Shown: piece after piece, positions 36,001 to 41,841 of the stretch | Position numbering within the stretch: the first letter of the stretch is position 1 | How the letters are laid out: each line of letters starts with the position of its first letter | Origin: Methanolobus sp. | Lineage (GTDB): Archaea; Halobacteriota; Methanosarcinia; Methanosarcinales; Methanosarcinaceae | DNA length: 41,841 nucleotides | Assembly (NCBI RefSeq): GCF_030682845.1 | Contig: NZ_JAUXNK010000054.1 | Span: 1 to 41,841 of the forward strand | Direction of reading: 5' to 3' | Program-made: the position numbers and the translations under genes | The notes under the pieces: generated by a model | The model's database searches: none | What the model was told of the DNA's origin: nothing | Seen by the model: the letters and a program-made list of their open reading frames with translations, nothing else

Positions 36001-36143
36001 CTGCCGAGCTGACCGTAAAGGGGACAAAAGAACTTGCCCGTCAGAGCAAGGTAGCTTATGAACAGACAAAACCTCACATTAAGAAGGCACAGGAGGATAT
36101 CAAAGAAAAAGTAGAGGGCATGAAAGAGAAGAGGGATAAGTGA
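33075..36143 (+). CDS. Secreted, membrane-anchored zinc-metalloprotease-like surface protein
   Basis: About 1022 residues. A basic N-terminus and hydrophobic stretch ending LTPASAQ form a signal peptide (to about residue 45). A beta-rich region follows, then a carboxypeptidase-regulatory-like beta domain near 365-420 (VSIYGYVVDADGNPMPYA). The zincin motif is HEFAH at about 559-563, with EEGFAEF about 40 residues later supplying a likely third zinc-binding glutamate. A calcium-loop-like DANSNNAYDIGE lies near 735. The protein ends with one membrane helix (about 926-944) and a 65-residue, Lys/Glu-rich cytoplasmic helix. I infer a surface protease anchored in the membrane; its substrate is unknown. 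ATG 33075 is taken over GTG 33063. A hairpin terminator follows the stop. Confidence 0.8.
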   Translation: MSNNNNNSKKPCTDKQNIRLKQYFTILILFILSLTPASAQDSVRIEMPDNVASGEMFKVVLIIDDPLVRELTQTIDITRNGGRIQLKVEGDINNPSLIEYAGQERIVFDAVKFSGFQDGDEESTLIFQFFGNTGEIQKKYPDWKPSYPDYIVKISKKVHASPVSFSVETPEFPNTETSRFETDYWDKVIFTPVFRYVESDFYAETKLYRGSFSRETSYQTLDDYLVGSYIRKEYMSNPPERMKVSGYNYGSFGQGGTSTGYYILQWSPTMKVTRIEPGTSERYEEYDISISYNYAVLINDFLLYNGNIIKQMKVRESEIEDVVSEFEEECHKIVMSQKYAPIATGSGTHPSVLETNLPISGKKSVSIYGYVVDADGNPMPYAQLTAKVKGETFKGSIDKDGDFRIPLTLDLKDKEDDVKVQLWVDFVYKRDGKNYFTVYDLSGSTYKGVWYYKEFRLQDHQDIEANIRLNGAWDTKAGSSTGLLSDLKSLSVIYSHMHEAVDFCLVELKADVDHKLPVKVLVGNTEDKTLYSPSRSQILISTNDAGYSNSNRPKNREYHEFAHHLMYATYGGWTHGSNVSGTVNHNGFLNPNTGDSYEEGFAEFIALAISDKYGDSNPADGVTRPEIYASFGSLENNYRPWDSRGYLEEFAVASLLWDLYDSNNEEGDSITMSLEDIWSVLKVQRNDFYDYYLAFKQANPSKADDIDRLFIEHGFFADTTEGNRIRDSFEGFIDANSNNAYDIGEYFFDLGCLNSTNEIQYRKGMIVGRAANYERLNRSTAVRLDGAYLKVSDKELKQYLVKVHYTEPGRGDDYEYVVDLRDGLLYVQPLPGNVHADISITPYSVEYAAKEDYTISNQELVSRLEQPGKYFDSHKFSLKKTGVVGDMPYETYKDTDPVYAYEGDLGEEFDLKIADGTDHDDSDRKFPLMWLLLPILGVGLIVLGKKNARVGELSRRGVKEFNEKGLPAIKQGSRKAAELTVKGTKELARQSKVAYEQTKPHIKKAQEDIKEKVEGMKEKRDK

Positions 36144-36166
36144 AGGTTAAACCTTCACTGTCTTTT
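36140..36166 (+). terminator. Hairpin terminator after the metalloprotease gene
   Basis: GTGAAGGT and ACCTTCAC pair over 8 bp with a TAA loop (36140-36158), overlapping the TGA stop. They are followed by TGTCTTTTC, a short T-rich tract. Confidence 0.6.
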
Positions 36167-36185
36167 CTGGTGCAGCTCCTGGCAA

Positions 36186-36643
36186 TTACAGATAACCGCT
36201 GTCCCGGTCAGACATAAAAGGATTCAGTTTCGCCATTGCAGTACGCATTTTTCTGAAGCCGCATTTCATGTAAAAATCCTCACGACCCGGGACTGAATAC
36301 AGAATTATGTTTTCAACAGGCAGTTTTTCACATATCCTGAAATTATCTCTTTTCCGATGCCTTTGCCCTGATACTCCGGCAGCACCACCATATCATATAT
36401 GGCAGCCTGATATTCACCATCACAGAGGGCACGGCCCATACCAACCAGTTTACCGGAATCGTGCACAACTATAACAGCGTAACTTGCCTCAAAAGCACGC
36501 TTAAGTTTTTCCGGTTCACGCTTCTGCCTTCCAAGAGGAGGAAGCTCAAATACTGTCGAGGCTTCCTCCCAGTTCACTTCCCGCAAGCAATCACTAAAAG
36601 TGATGCATGATAACTCCACGGAGGATTCATTTTCAGCAACCAT
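36186..36643 (-). pseudogene. GNAT N-acetyltransferase, frameshifted near its C-terminus
   Basis: The frame from ATG 36643 carries the GNAT acetyl-CoA loop (VVLPEYQGKGIGKEII) and stops at 36305 after 112 residues. In the next frame the missing C-terminus continues directly: ICEKLPVENIILYSV, PGREDFYMKCGFRKM, ending at a TAA at 36186. The segment GREDFYxKCGFxxM is the standard GNAT end. One base lost near 36335-36345, around TTTCAGGA, explains the break. The full length would be about 152 residues. The short product lacks the last strand and helix and is unlikely to fold. It could be a real mutation or a sequence error. The substrate is unknown. Confidence 0.8.
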
Positions 36644-36737
36644 ACCTTTAACAAAAGAAATAAAAACAGATAAAGTAATCGCTGAATAATCACATCAGGA
36701 TTGAGTCTGGCTCAATGACTGATTTTTTTTAAAAAAG

Positions 36738-36821
36738 CGCCGAGGGGGAGATTCGAACTCCCGAGGGGCGGATGCCCCACAAGCTTTCCAGGCTTGCGCC
36801 CTACCACTAGACTACCTCGGC
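36738..36821 (-). tRNA. tRNA-Ser (anticodon GGA)
   Basis: An 84-nt gene with acceptor stem GCCGAGG/CCTCGGC, anticodon stem CAAGC/GCTTG around CTGGAAA (anticodon GGA), a long variable arm and discriminator G, all as serine tRNAs require. Its 5' end is separated from the cbf5 stop codon by a single base, so it is cotranscribed with cbf5. A T-run (minus strand, 36731-36736) follows its 3' end and should terminate transcription. Confidence 0.96.
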
Positions 36822-36822
36822 A

Positions 36823-37863
36823 TTATGTTTCGCGGGGTTTGCTCTTCCAGCCTTGCGGATAAGTGCCAGCAACCATTATTACTCTTTCGGTCAATGCAGC
36901 AAGACCATGCTCCGAACTGAGCATTTCCTCAGTGTCCATGAGCGCTCTGGACAAGGACACTGCCTCACCTTTCAGGCTGAAGATGCATACCTGGTCATCT
37001 ATCCGGATGCTTTTTTCAAGGCTTACTATCCCCGGCACAGCAAGTGCGGCGCCCTGGCATACTGCATCAATGGCACTATCCCGGACGATAATCCTTGGCA
37101 GGTGGGCAAGACCTTCTTCAAGGGGTCTGACCACCCTGCGAAGACATGATTCATCGTTGTCCTCTTTCCAGAATACATAAGCATCCTTCAGTTCATGAAG
37201 ATTTACAAGGGTATCTTCCCTGAAAGGGCCTGTTTTGGTCCTTCGCAATTGCTGCATGTGGGCGCCGGTGCCAAGGGCCATACCGATGTCATGGCACAAT
37301 TTACGCATATATGTGCCCGCCTCACAGCCAACCTTCATAAGTACGGACTTGTCCTTTATCTCAAGCACTTCGAGATAATAGATCATTCTGACCCTCAGTT
37401 CACGCTTCACGGCAGATATCACGGGAGGCATCTGAAATAGAGGGCCTACGAACTCGTCACACACGGTACGCACCTTTTTCTCAGGAGCCGGTTCATGAAG
37501 ACGCATGTGGCAGATATATTCCTTGCCTGACAGGCGCAAGGCTGAGACCACTTTTGTTGCCCTCCCAAGCATTATTGGCTGGACGCCGGTGACACCCGGA
37601 TCCAGGGAACCCGAATGTCCGGCACGGCGCAGCTCAAGTATATCCTTGACCCATGCAGTCACTTCGTGGCTTGTAGGACCTTGCAGCTTATCGAGGTTCA
37701 CCACACCCATTTCCACATACTCCCGGATAGGACGTTCAGCAGGTAAGCACCCATATGACGGATTTGTTGTTGCCTGTGTCCTTTGAACCAGTTCACGTGG
37801 ATACTCTGAGGGTAGCATCCCAGCAGACCTCACGCCATCAAATATCATTTCATCAGATTTCAT
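36823..37863 (-). CDS. cbf5: H/ACA RNP pseudouridine synthase Cbf5
   Basis: A 346-residue archaeal TruB-family enzyme that isomerises uridine in rRNA, guided by H/ACA RNAs, and also acts on tRNA. The catalytic aspartate is Asp88 in HSGSLDPGVTGV. GCEAGTYMRKLCHDIG and the C-terminal PUA domain (RIIVRDSAIDAVCQGAALAVPG, read in part) are intact. The last codons run directly into tRNA-Ser. It lies 19 nt downstream of cmk and ends the spc-like operon. Confidence 0.97.
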   Translation of the reverse strand: MKSDEMIFDGVRSAGMLPSEYPRELVQRTQATTNPSYGCLPAERPIREYVEMGVVNLDKLQGPTSHEVTAWVKDILELRRAGHSGSLDPGVTGVQPIMLGRATKVVSALRLSGKEYICHMRLHEPAPEKKVRTVCDEFVGPLFQMPPVISAVKRELRVRMIYYLEVLEIKDKSVLMKVGCEAGTYMRKLCHDIGMALGTGAHMQQLRRTKTGPFREDTLVNLHELKDAYVFWKEDNDESCLRRVVRPLEEGLAHLPRIIVRDSAIDAVCQGAALAVPGIVSLEKSIRIDDQVCIFSLKGEAVSLSRALMDTEEMLSSEHGLAALTERVIMVAGTYPQGWKSKPRET

Positions 37864-37882
37864 ATCATAACCTGCCGGAAAA

Positions 37883-38410
37883 CTATTGTTCAGAAAAGCG
37901 TTCTATCGCACAGGAGATAATATCTGCAACCTGGAACTGGTCCCATTTCATGGAATCGATGACCAGGTCATAGACTGAGAGATCGCCTATGTCAATACTG
38001 TATATGCCTTTGTACCGGATAGATTCCGATGCTTCGCGCTCCCTCGTTTCCTCAAGTTTCTGTTCGAAGGAACCACATTCACGCGTCACTATGCGCCGGA
38101 CCCTTACTTCCACAGGGGCTTTTATCCATACCTTGAGAGCACGCGTTGCCATATGACCCGCGAGCCTTCCTTCGAGGATGATGTTATCTCTTGTACGGGC
38201 CATCTCCTTCTGGCGCTCGTCTATCTGGAGATCTATGGAATCATCCGACTCAGCCAGTTCTCCGAACTCTGCAAGGGTCATACCGTACTCCTTCGCAAGG
38301 GAACGGAAAACCTCACCTGCAGAGATCATCTCCAGACCGTGATTCTGGGAAAGGATACGGGAAACAGTGGTAGTACCACTGCCCGGAAGACCGCTGATTG
38401 TCAGCAGCAA
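37883..38410 (-). CDS. cmk: Cytidylate kinase (archaeal type)
   Basis: A 175-residue kinase that phosphorylates CMP and dCMP with ATP. The P-loop is ISGLPGSGTTTVSRIL at the N-terminus; ILEGRLAGHMA and the lid segment RVRRIVTRE follow. The start is TTG at 38410, directly after the TAA of the DUF106 gene, and GGTGGA in the end of that gene serves as its ribosome binding site, so translation is coupled. The stop is TAG. Confidence 0.94.
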   Translation of the reverse strand: MLLTISGLPGSGTTTVSRILSQNHGLEMISAGEVFRSLAKEYGMTLAEFGELAESDDSIDLQIDERQKEMARTRDNIILEGRLAGHMATRALKVWIKAPVEVRVRRIVTRECGSFEQKLEETREREASESIRYKGIYSIDIGDLSVYDLVIDSMKWDQFQVADIISCAIERFSEQ

Positions 38411-39031
38411 TTAAATTCCACCGACATCCAGTGCTTTTCTCATTAACTGGCTTACTGCCAGGGACGCTATGAAGTACCAGAATATCCAGTAATGGAAAGG
38501 ACCAAGCAATCCATCTGTCAGTATATGCTCGCCCCAGAATGGGAAAACCATGGTCGCGGCTTCATGGCTGTTGATGTAAAAGTAAGCCCACATGAACAGA
38601 GGCAGAGAGATTATACTTATATATGCCATTGGCTTGAACTGCTGCTTTGACATTTCAAGTTGCTGGGTCATCATCTCAGAGCGCTGGTTCTCCATTTTTT
38701 TCATCAGGGCAGTGTTGTTAGAGAGCTGTGCCTCCCTGAACTCTTTCTGGAATACGCGCATCTTCTCCTGAACGTTGCGCATAAGATCCCAATCCATAGT
38801 GTATTTCTGGATGAGCGTTGCGTAAAGAGCAGTTATGGCTGCCATTATGAACAGCACAATATGAAAATTGCTGTCTCCCAGTAGAGTGATCAGAGGATTC
38901 ATGAAGAATCCCACTGAGTTTCCCAGTGAATTCCTGAACTCCTCCCCCAGGACCACAATGCCTATCATCATGGAAATACCCAGAGCAAGCAGCGCTCGCT
39001 CAAACTGTTTCTTATAATTGGCAGTTACCAC
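38411..39031 (-). CDS. DUF106 protein, archaeal YidC/EMC3-like insertase
   Basis: A 206-residue membrane protein with three main helices (residues 12-30, 48-66 and 134-152 in outline) and a cytoplasmic charged helix pair between the second and third (NVQEKMRVFQKEFREAQLSN). This layout identifies the DUF106 family, distant relatives of YidC, Oxa1 and EMC3 that assist insertion of membrane proteins. The position beside secY and adk is conserved in archaea and supports the role. The start is GTG, with AAGGTGAT 8 nt upstream. Confidence 0.88.
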   Translation of the reverse strand: MVTANYKKQFERALLALGISMMIGIVVLGEEFRNSLGNSVGFFMNPLITLLGDSNFHIVLFIMAAITALYATLIQKYTMDWDLMRNVQEKMRVFQKEFREAQLSNNTALMKKMENQRSEMMTQQLEMSKQQFKPMAYISIISLPLFMWAYFYINSHEAATMVFPFWGEHILTDGLLGPFHYWIFWYFIASLAVSQLMRKALDVGGI

Positions 39032-39064
39032 GGGTTATCATCACCTTATTTTATTAATCAGTTA

Positions 39065-39712
39065 CTAGTATTTGTCCATTACCCCGGAAACCGTCTGGAA
39101 TACCTCATCGACATTACCACTGCCATCGATATTGACAAGGATACCTGCTTTCCCATAGTAATCGATCAGTGGCTTTGTCTTTTGGTTATAGACAGTGAGC
39201 CTCTGCCGGATGACTTCTTCCCGGTCATCGTCTCTCTGGTAGAGTTGGGAACCGCACACGTTACATATACCCTGCTTTTCAGGAGGATTGAACACAATAT
39301 GGTAGCTCTCACCGCAATTTGGGCATGTCCTGCGTCCACTTAGCCTTTCCACTAGATTATCATCTGAAACATCGATATTAATTACCACTTCAAGAGGTTT
39401 ACCGATCTCCCGGAGAATCCCATCAAGAGCATCTGCCTGAGGTATAGTCCGTGGATAACCATCAAGAAGATAGCCATCCACGCAGTCTGCTTCATTGAGC
39501 CTGTTCCTGATAAGACCAATAAGTACGGTGTCCGGGACAAGCTCGCCCCGGTCCATGTAACCTTTTGCCTCCTTACCAAGTTCAGTCGCATCGCGGACAT
39601 TTGCCCGGAGGATGTCTCCTGTGGATATGTGAGGAATGCCGTATTTCTTTGTCAGTTCTTTGGCCTGGGTGCCTTTTCCAGCACCCGGCGGACCAAATAA
39701 TACTACGTTCAT
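39065..39712 (-). CDS. adk: Adenylate kinase
   Basis: A 215-residue enzyme that equilibrates ATP, ADP and AMP. It has the P-loop FGPPGAGKGTQ (residues 5-15), the AMP-binding segment ISTGDILRANV and LLDGYPRTIPQA. A four-cysteine zinc lid, CPNCGESYH then CNVCG, is of the bacterial long-lid type. The ATG at 39712 fits both the family N-terminus and an upstream AGGTG. The gene ends in tandem stops, TAG then TAA. It is 14 nt downstream of secY. Confidence 0.96.
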   Translation of the reverse strand: MNVVLFGPPGAGKGTQAKELTKKYGIPHISTGDILRANVRDATELGKEAKGYMDRGELVPDTVLIGLIRNRLNEADCVDGYLLDGYPRTIPQADALDGILREIGKPLEVVINIDVSDDNLVERLSGRRTCPNCGESYHIVFNPPEKQGICNVCGSQLYQRDDDREEVIRQRLTVYNQKTKPLIDYYGKAGILVNIDGSGNVDEVFQTVSGVMDKY

Positions 39713-39726
39713 ACTCAACACCTGAT

Positions 39727-41202
39727 TTATTTTCCGAAGAAGGACCTTACCATCGGATGCATTTCCATCATCTGTTCGGATGCTATATCCTCATAGAGAC
39801 GGTAGGTGATACTGACTGCAAGCAAAAGCCCCGTACCTCCTGCACCTCCAAGAGTGCCCAGCATGCTTGCAACAAGAGTAAGGGCACCTATGAAAGCACC
39901 ACCGATAATAGTGACTTTTGGAATGTAGCGTATCATTACCTTTTCAATGCTTCCTATGTTCCTTCTGAAACCGGGAATCTGCATACCCGAGTTAAAGATC
40001 TTCTTTGCAGTCGGCTTTGGACCCATTCCGGTTGTTTCTATCCAGAACAGAGCGAAGATCATACCTCCCCCTATCAGGAATACTGCATCGACCAGGACGT
40101 GTAAAGCTATCTGCCATGTTGCCGGGGCAACAGCGCCCAAACTGGTAAATGACTCCCTTACAAGGGATGGTATCCAGTCATAAGGACTGTTGATAGGTGA
40201 CAGATAATACATTACTCCGTTGATTGGTGTCGAACCCTGGAACTCACCCAGGATAGTGATCCCCCTGCTACTGAGCAGGAGCCCTATCAACTGGATATTG
40301 GCCTGCAATGCCCTCACAAGGATCATTGGAAGGACTGATGCATAGATAAGTTTTACCGGGAACTTTCCTCTTGCTCCCCTGACAGCACTGTGCGCCAGAG
40401 GAATCTCGATACGGGTACTTTCAACATATACCACAATCAGGAATATAAGAATCGTGCTACTAAGAGCAAGTATGCCTCCCCTGATCAGCATGAACATTAG
40501 ACCGTCACCTGTGAACAGGTAATCAGTGCCAACATTCTGTATTATGTAGATCCATTTGGGGAAGAAACCTGCTGGCAAGCCAGTTGAATCCCTGACCCAG
40601 CTGAACAGACCTGTAACTATCTGCTGTGATACACCGGCCACGATGAACAGGCCTACACCTGAACCGATTCCCCATTTGGCAACGACCTCATCCATGAAGA
40701 GGATCAGCACACCGCCTATACATATCTGGAGGAACAGTATGAACGTGAGAGCACCCACACTGATACCAAGAGTGGCCGCTATACCCGCATCTGGCAGTAC
40801 GAATCCACCAACTATCTGTGGCAGAGACTCAAGGACTATCATCACGAAAACCAGAGCTTTTTGTGCACCCTGGAAGAATGCCTGGTCCTCCGGGTTAGAC
40901 ATATCCAGATTTATGACATTGGCACCTACCAGCAACTGGAGAACGATGGATGCGGTGACTATTGGTCCTATACCAAGGAGCATCAATGATCCGGAAGCTC
41001 CTGCAAAGAATGCTCGATAAGATTCGAACAGGTCAATCGAATCCGGTGACAATCCAAACAGCGGGACGTTAGCAAGTATGAAATAAAGCACGAGTATCCC
41101 AAGTGTCCACATCAACTTGTTTTTGAAATGCACGTGCCCTTCAGGACTTGCAACCGCAGGTAATTTATTAAAAATTGGTTTTAAACTTTCCTTAAGACTC
41201 AT
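39727..41202 (-). CDS. secY: Protein translocase subunit SecY
   Basis: A 491-residue protein that forms the Sec channel. About ten membrane helices are visible. The plug region follows the first helix (PLFGLSPDSIDLFESYRAFF, in part), and the cytoplasmic loops carry the motifs SAVRGARGKFPVKLIYASVLP (in part) and GMQIPGFRRN. The length fits archaeal SecY plus a modest extension. ATG 41202 is preferred over GTG 41211 because GGGTGG lies just before it. It has its own TATA-like element, although the operon continues from uL15. Confidence 0.97.
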   Translation of the reverse strand: MSLKESLKPIFNKLPAVASPEGHVHFKNKLMWTLGILVLYFILANVPLFGLSPDSIDLFESYRAFFAGASGSLMLLGIGPIVTASIVLQLLVGANVINLDMSNPEDQAFFQGAQKALVFVMIVLESLPQIVGGFVLPDAGIAATLGISVGALTFILFLQICIGGVLILFMDEVVAKWGIGSGVGLFIVAGVSQQIVTGLFSWVRDSTGLPAGFFPKWIYIIQNVGTDYLFTGDGLMFMLIRGGILALSSTILIFLIVVYVESTRIEIPLAHSAVRGARGKFPVKLIYASVLPMILVRALQANIQLIGLLLSSRGITILGEFQGSTPINGVMYYLSPINSPYDWIPSLVRESFTSLGAVAPATWQIALHVLVDAVFLIGGGMIFALFWIETTGMGPKPTAKKIFNSGMQIPGFRRNIGSIEKVMIRYIPKVTIIGGAFIGALTLVASMLGTLGGAGGTGLLLAVSITYRLYEDIASEQMMEMHPMVRSFFGK

Positions 41203-41226
41203 TAATTCCACCCTTGACTGGGAAAT

Positions 41227-41253
41227 CCATACTATTGATTTAAACGAGTATGG
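41227..41253 (-). promoter_or_regulatory. Inverted repeat in the secY leader
   Basis: CCATACT (41227-41233) and AGTATGG (41247-41253) form a 7-bp dyad with a 13-nt spacer, next to the start predicted from the TATA box at 41274-41284. It could be an operator or an mRNA hairpin. Confidence 0.35.
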
Positions 41254-41273
41254 CTAAATAATCTTAAATATTA

Positions 41274-41284
41274 ATAAATATACG
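41274..41284 (-). promoter_or_regulatory. TATA box of secY
   Basis: On the minus strand the sequence reads CGTATATTTAT, preceded by a purine-rich stretch (AAAGAAAG) that could be a BRE. Transcription would start near 41254. Confidence 0.5.
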
Positions 41285-41316
41285 CTTTCTTTGCGATATA
41301 GAACAATGAATAAATA

Positions 41317-41339
41317 AGTAATGCCATTAAGGCATTACT
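41317..41339 (-). terminator. Hairpin at the end of rpl15
   Basis: AGTAATGCC and GGCATTACT form a 9-bp stem with a 5-nt loop that includes the rpl15 stop codon. The minus strand then continues TTATTTATT. It probably ends or attenuates the upstream ribosomal transcript ahead of secY. Confidence 0.6.
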
Positions 41340-41772
41340 CTTCAGGTCCTGTGCAGGAACCACCTGCATTTTCGATCTTGGCCTTTGCTGTCGCTGAGAA
41401 TTCACATGCAGTAATGGCCAGTTTCTTTGATATCTTGCCAGTACCGAGCACTTTCTCAATGTAAAGATCATCCAGATCGATGTGGTAAACTCCATCCTTG
41501 AGCTCAGCAAAACCGTCTTCTACAAGCTGGTCTGCCAGTTCATCGAGTTCGCCTACATTGACAATGGAGGTGTCGTGCAGTGTCTTGAAAGGACGGACAA
41601 ATCCTTTCTGCAAACCAAGGTTGTAGCCTCGCTGCATTGCACGGGTGTGATGATGGGCGTTTCCACCACATTTACCTCTTCCACCACGGTTTCCGGCGCC
41701 ACGCCTGTTCTTGCCGGTGCCTCCACCGCAGGTGCGTGATCCCCTGAATTTCTTAGTGTTACCTTTTACCAT
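41335..41772 (-). CDS. rpl15: Large-subunit ribosomal protein uL15
   Basis: A 145-residue 50S protein. The start [20 protein letters not shown] with glycine/arginine-rich sequence to about residue 40 is typical of the archaeal family; the globular part follows ([18 protein letters not shown]). It ends [15 protein letters not shown] lies upstream of the ATG, and the gene starts 6 nt after the uL30 stop, as usual in the spc operon. Confidence 0.97.
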   Translation of the reverse strand: MVKGNTKKFRGSRTCGGGTGKNRRGAGNRGGRGKCGGNAHHHTRAMQRGYNLGLQKGFVRPFKTLHDTSIVNVGELDELADQLVEDGFAELKDGVYHIDLDDLYIEKVLGTGKISKKLAITACEFSATAKAKIENAGGSCTGPEE

Positions 41773-41778
41773 CCCGGC

Positions 41779-41841
41779 TCACCTCATCTTCTTCAATAAC
41801 TGGTTGATATCCTCACCATGGTTACCAAGAACGCCGCCCTG
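41779..41841 (-). CDS. rpl30: Large-subunit ribosomal protein uL30, C-terminal fragment
   Basis: The last 20 codons before a TGA at 41779 read QGGVLGNHGEDINQLLKKMR. A glycine turn followed by a short amphipathic helix of this kind is how archaeal uL30 proteins end, and uL30 is the usual neighbour upstream of uL15. The rest lies beyond the window edge. Confidence 0.8.
   Translation of the reverse strand, partial: QGGVLGNHGEDINQLLKKMR

Noticed and set aside
1-41841. CRISPR array or Cas genes
   Set aside because: There is no series of regularly spaced direct repeats and no Cas-like protein. The only defence system seen is the type I restriction locus.

Overview
The window is chromosome of a euryarchaeal methanogen, most likely a member or relative of the Methanosarcinales. 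The evidence is archaeal-type ribosomal and transcription genes (uS13, uS4, uS11, Rpo3 with an Fe-S domain, uL15, SecY, DUF106/EMC3, Cbf5), the archaeal lipid enzyme CarS, TATA-type promoters with several probable leaderless transcripts, tRNA-Leu and tRNA-Ser genes with long variable arms, and small methanogen families (DUF2769, DUF6951, DUF2551). No methanogenesis gene lies in the window and the genus cannot be fixed from it.

Layout. 1-4128: mostly small metabolic or redox genes: a glutamine amidotransferase broken by one in-frame TAA, a DUF2769 cysteine-rich peptide, a circularly permuted GTPase, a ferredoxin-nitroreductase fusion, a DUF6951 protein and an iron-sulfur flavoprotein-like reductase. 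4170-12871: a complete type I restriction-modification operon on the minus strand, in the order hsdM, AlbA_2/ATPase-like regulator, membrane-anchored unknown, 39-codon unknown, hsdS, hsdR. The three genes between hsdM and hsdS are the most unusual part of the window. An AT-rich gene-free gap and tRNA-Leu(CAG) follow.

13440-20776: argF, purD, pyrE and carS (minus), a cytochrome c haem lyase split into two overlapping genes in reverse order, C half before N half (plus), and xseA-xseB (minus). 20989-25498: a two-gene archaeal type IV pilus-like motor, a GspE/TadA-type ATPase with a long Cys-rich N-terminal region and a large TadC-like membrane platform, with no pilin beside it. 25564-28963: flavin reductase, a two-cluster ferredoxin, a COG2108-type radical SAM protein, a DUF2551 protein and cis-prenyltransferase UppS.

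29024-41841: the ribosomal/secretion superoperon on the minus strand. It reads uL30 (partial), uL15, secY, adk, DUF106, cmk, cbf5 and tRNA-Ser(GGA), then is interrupted by a frameshifted GNAT gene, a large secreted zinc-metalloprotease-like protein and an MFS transporter, and resumes with uS13, uS4, uS11, rpo3 and two identical tRNA-Leu(GAG) genes. The uS13 leader holds three consecutive small hairpins directly before the ribosome binding site.

The best candidates for undescribed biology are the hsdM-hsdS insert (especially the 39-aa ORF and its membrane-anchored neighbour), the surface metalloprotease with a cytoplasmic helical tail, the structured uS13 leader and the orphan pilus motor. All functional calls come from reading translated sequence; no database search was run.
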